From the NCBI RefSeq assembly GCF_030036535.1, contig NZ_CP080389.1:124001-188000 (forward strand): a stretch of DNA of 64,000 nucleotides, read 5' to 3'. The position numbers and the translations under genes were made by a program. A model generated the notes under the pieces. The model was given only the letters and a program-made list of their open reading frames with translations. It was not told the origin of the DNA and ran no database searches. Below are positions 62,625-64,000 of this stretch, in pieces. Origin of the DNA: Agrobacterium cucumeris (GTDB lineage Bacteria; Pseudomonadota; Alphaproteobacteria; Rhizobiales; Rhizobiaceae). How positions within the stretch are numbered: the first letter of the stretch is position 1; each line of letters begins with the position of its first letter.

Positions 62625-63625
62625 GCAAGGTTGACCGGTTCCCGGCCCTGCTGCGCGCGTTCTTCTACGAATGGCTGGTCGAGCAGCGCAACGCATCCAT
62701 CCATACAGTCCGATCATACCGCGATACCTGGCGGTTGTTGCTCCGGTTCGTCGCCCAGCGTACTGGGAAGAAGGTGGCTATGATCACGCTGGCCGATCTG
62801 GCCGCCAGCGAGGTCGCCGCGTTCCTCAGTCACGCCGAACATGACCGTGGCGGTACGATCGGCACGCGCAACTGCCGGCTTGCGGCGATCCGCAGCTTCT
62901 TCCACTTCGTGGCCACAAGGGATCCTGGATCGATCGCGCAATGCGTGGAAATCCTCAACATACCGATCAAGCGCGCTCCGGTGTCGGAACCGAGCTATCT
63001 GGATCCGGCGGAAGTGACGGCGATCCTCGCTCAGCCAGATCGTTCGACCATTGAGGGCATGCGGGATCATGCGCTGCTCTCGTTCCTCTACAACAGCGGC
63101 GCACGAATACAGGAAGCGCTCGACCTTTGCCCAGAAGCAATCCGGTTCGAAAGCCCGAGTTGCGTGCGTTTGACCGGTAAGGGACGGAAGGAACGTATCT
63201 GTCCGCTCTGGCCAGAAACCGTGATGTTGCTGCGGAAACTGCTTGAACGGCAACCACGGGCGCCCGACCAGCGGCTGTTCGTCAACCGCTATGGCGAGCC
63301 GCTCAGCGCCTCCGGGGTCCGGTTCAAGCTCGCCGCCTACGTGAAGGCGGCGGCCGAAACCATGCCAACGCTGCGTGCCAAGCACGTAACGCCACACGCC
63401 TTCCGGCACGCCACCGCCGTGCACCTCATCTCGGCCGGCGTCGACATTACGGTCATCCGAAGCTGGCTCGGTCATGTCAGCCTCGACACGACCAACCACT
63501 ATGCCAGGGCCAATCTGGAAACGAAGCGGAAAGCCCTGGAAAAGGTCGCCGTTCCAGCCACACCCGGCAGCCAGCCATCCTGGAAGCGCGATGCCAGCGT
63601 GCTCGCCTGGCTCGACACACTCTGA
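62621..63625 (+). CDS. ritC: RIT tyrosine recombinase C (copy 3)
   Basis: Third copy of the same 334-residue recombinase; ATG 62621 overlaps the ritB stop. Confidence 0.9.
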   Translation: MSKVDRFPALLRAFFYEWLVEQRNASIHTVRSYRDTWRLLLRFVAQRTGKKVAMITLADLAASEVAAFLSHAEHDRGGTIGTRNCRLAAIRSFFHFVATRDPGSIAQCVEILNIPIKRAPVSEPSYLDPAEVTAILAQPDRSTIEGMRDHALLSFLYNSGARIQEALDLCPEAIRFESPSCVRLTGKGRKERICPLWPETVMLLRKLLERQPRAPDQRLFVNRYGEPLSASGVRFKLAAYVKAAAETMPTLRAKHVTPHAFRHATAVHLISAGVDITVIRSWLGHVSLDTTNHYARANLETKRKALEKVAVPATPGSQPSWKRDASVLAWLDTL

Positions 63626-63709
63626 AATAATGCGGAGGAACATCGACAAGAACGGCGAAAATCCGCCGATCAGGCCGCGCTCCTCCGCATTACGACGACC
63701 TCGTGATTA

Positions 63710-64000
63710 GTGAAGCGCCAGAAGAACGATGCCGCGGATGCCGAAGCGATCGTTATCGCCGCGCAGCGACCTGAGATGCGCTTCATCACGCCGAAGGCAG
63801 AGGAACAGCAAGCGCAAGCGCTTCTGTTCCGCGGAAGAGAGCGACTTGTGCGTCAGCGTACGGAGCTAGTGAACGCGCTGCGCTCAATCCTTTACGAGTT
63901 CGGGCATCCGACTCCGCAGGGCATCGGGCATTTGAAGCAGATTGAGGCGATCGTCGAAGCCGAGAACAGCGATCTGCCAGTACTGGTTCGCGAGGAGTGC
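63710..64000 (+). pseudogene. IS110 family transposase, C-terminal half (type a-like, cut by window edge)
   Basis: Directly after the RIT end the plus-strand frame reads VKRQKNDAADAEAIVIAAQRPEMRF, then ALLFRGRERLVRQRTELVNALRSILYEFG and LPVLVREEC at the window edge. It is the part missing from a type a transposase such as the N-terminal half at 12320-12574; that pairing is by family resemblance only. The junction codons are GTGAAG. Confidence 0.82.

Larger units (their letters stand above)
59900..63709 (+). mobile_element. RIT element copy 3
   Basis: 3,810 bp with 55-bp inverted repeats at 59900-59954 and 63655-63709. Both flanks are IS110 C-terminal halves reading outward (type b left on the minus strand, type a-like right on the plus strand), each starting at VKRQKND. 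The palindromic TTATG-N10-CATAA module is missing from both sides, the reverse of copy 1. Confidence 0.92.

Noticed and set aside
1-64000. CRISPR arrays, tRNA or rRNA genes, prophage structural genes
   Set aside because: None seen: the repeats present are IS and RIT sequences, and no phage head or tail genes or tRNA-like sequences were recognised.

Overview
The window looks like an accessory replicon or genomic island of an alphaproteobacterium, most likely Rhizobiales. It has a high G+C, has Liv-type and polyamine/opine-type ABC transport operons coupled to catabolic enzymes, and is full of IS110, IS21, IS481, IS3, IS5 and IS630 sequences. No ribosomal, tRNA, replication or core housekeeping genes are visible. 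Assignments come from reading the translations; no database search was possible.

Layout. 1-9.6 kb: an amidase tail, then a minus-strand operon (aldehyde dehydrogenase, Liv-type ABC transporter, coniferyl-alcohol-dehydrogenase-like SDR, second aldehyde dehydrogenase) facing an AraC regulator. This is probably uptake and oxidation of an aromatic alcohol or aldehyde. 10.5-12 kb: an Rrf2 regulator and an exported tandem SnoaL-like protein, both preceded by TATGTA/TACATA-type sites. 12-17.2 kb: the first of three identical 3,810-bp elements encoding three tyrosine recombinases (a RIT, recombinase-in-trio), between two different broken IS110 transposases. 17.2-21.7 kb: an unusual double-MarR regulator facing a flavin monooxygenase and a thiamine-diphosphate enzyme. 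21.7-34.8 kb: an IS scrapyard (decayed IS21, IS481 split by an intact IS21, IS5, IS110 and IS3 remnants, and an IS110 split by RIT copy 2). 34.8-45 kb: a truncated molybdenum hydroxylase, a flavin oxidoreductase, two MarR regulators and a gentisate cluster with two unrelated types of maleylpyruvate isomerase, ending in a frameshifted 3-hydroxybenzoate 6-hydroxylase. 45-48.7 kb: a tniB scrap, IS481, a dead second gentisate dioxygenase and an IS630 that probably uses -1 frameshifting. 49-58.6 kb: a cupin gene and a Pot-type ABC transporter/flavin oxidase/aminotransferase/semialdehyde dehydrogenase group for an amine or amino acid. 58.7-64 kb: IS110 pieces around RIT copy 3.

The most interesting system is the RIT family. 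All three copies have 55-bp perfect terminal inverted repeats and sit at exactly the same codon pair (Val-Lys of the KPFVK-RQKND motif, GTNAAG) of IS110 transposases. The 6-bp GTNAAG/CTTNAC is shared at the junctions, as expected of a tyrosine-recombinase overlap. A palindromic module (TTATG-N10-CATAA) is present at both ends of copy 1, one end of copy 2 and neither end of copy 3. The IS110 halves follow the same pattern (N/N, C/N, C/C). This suggests that copies 1 and 3 are products of recombination between RIT copies, unless the assembly is chimeric.
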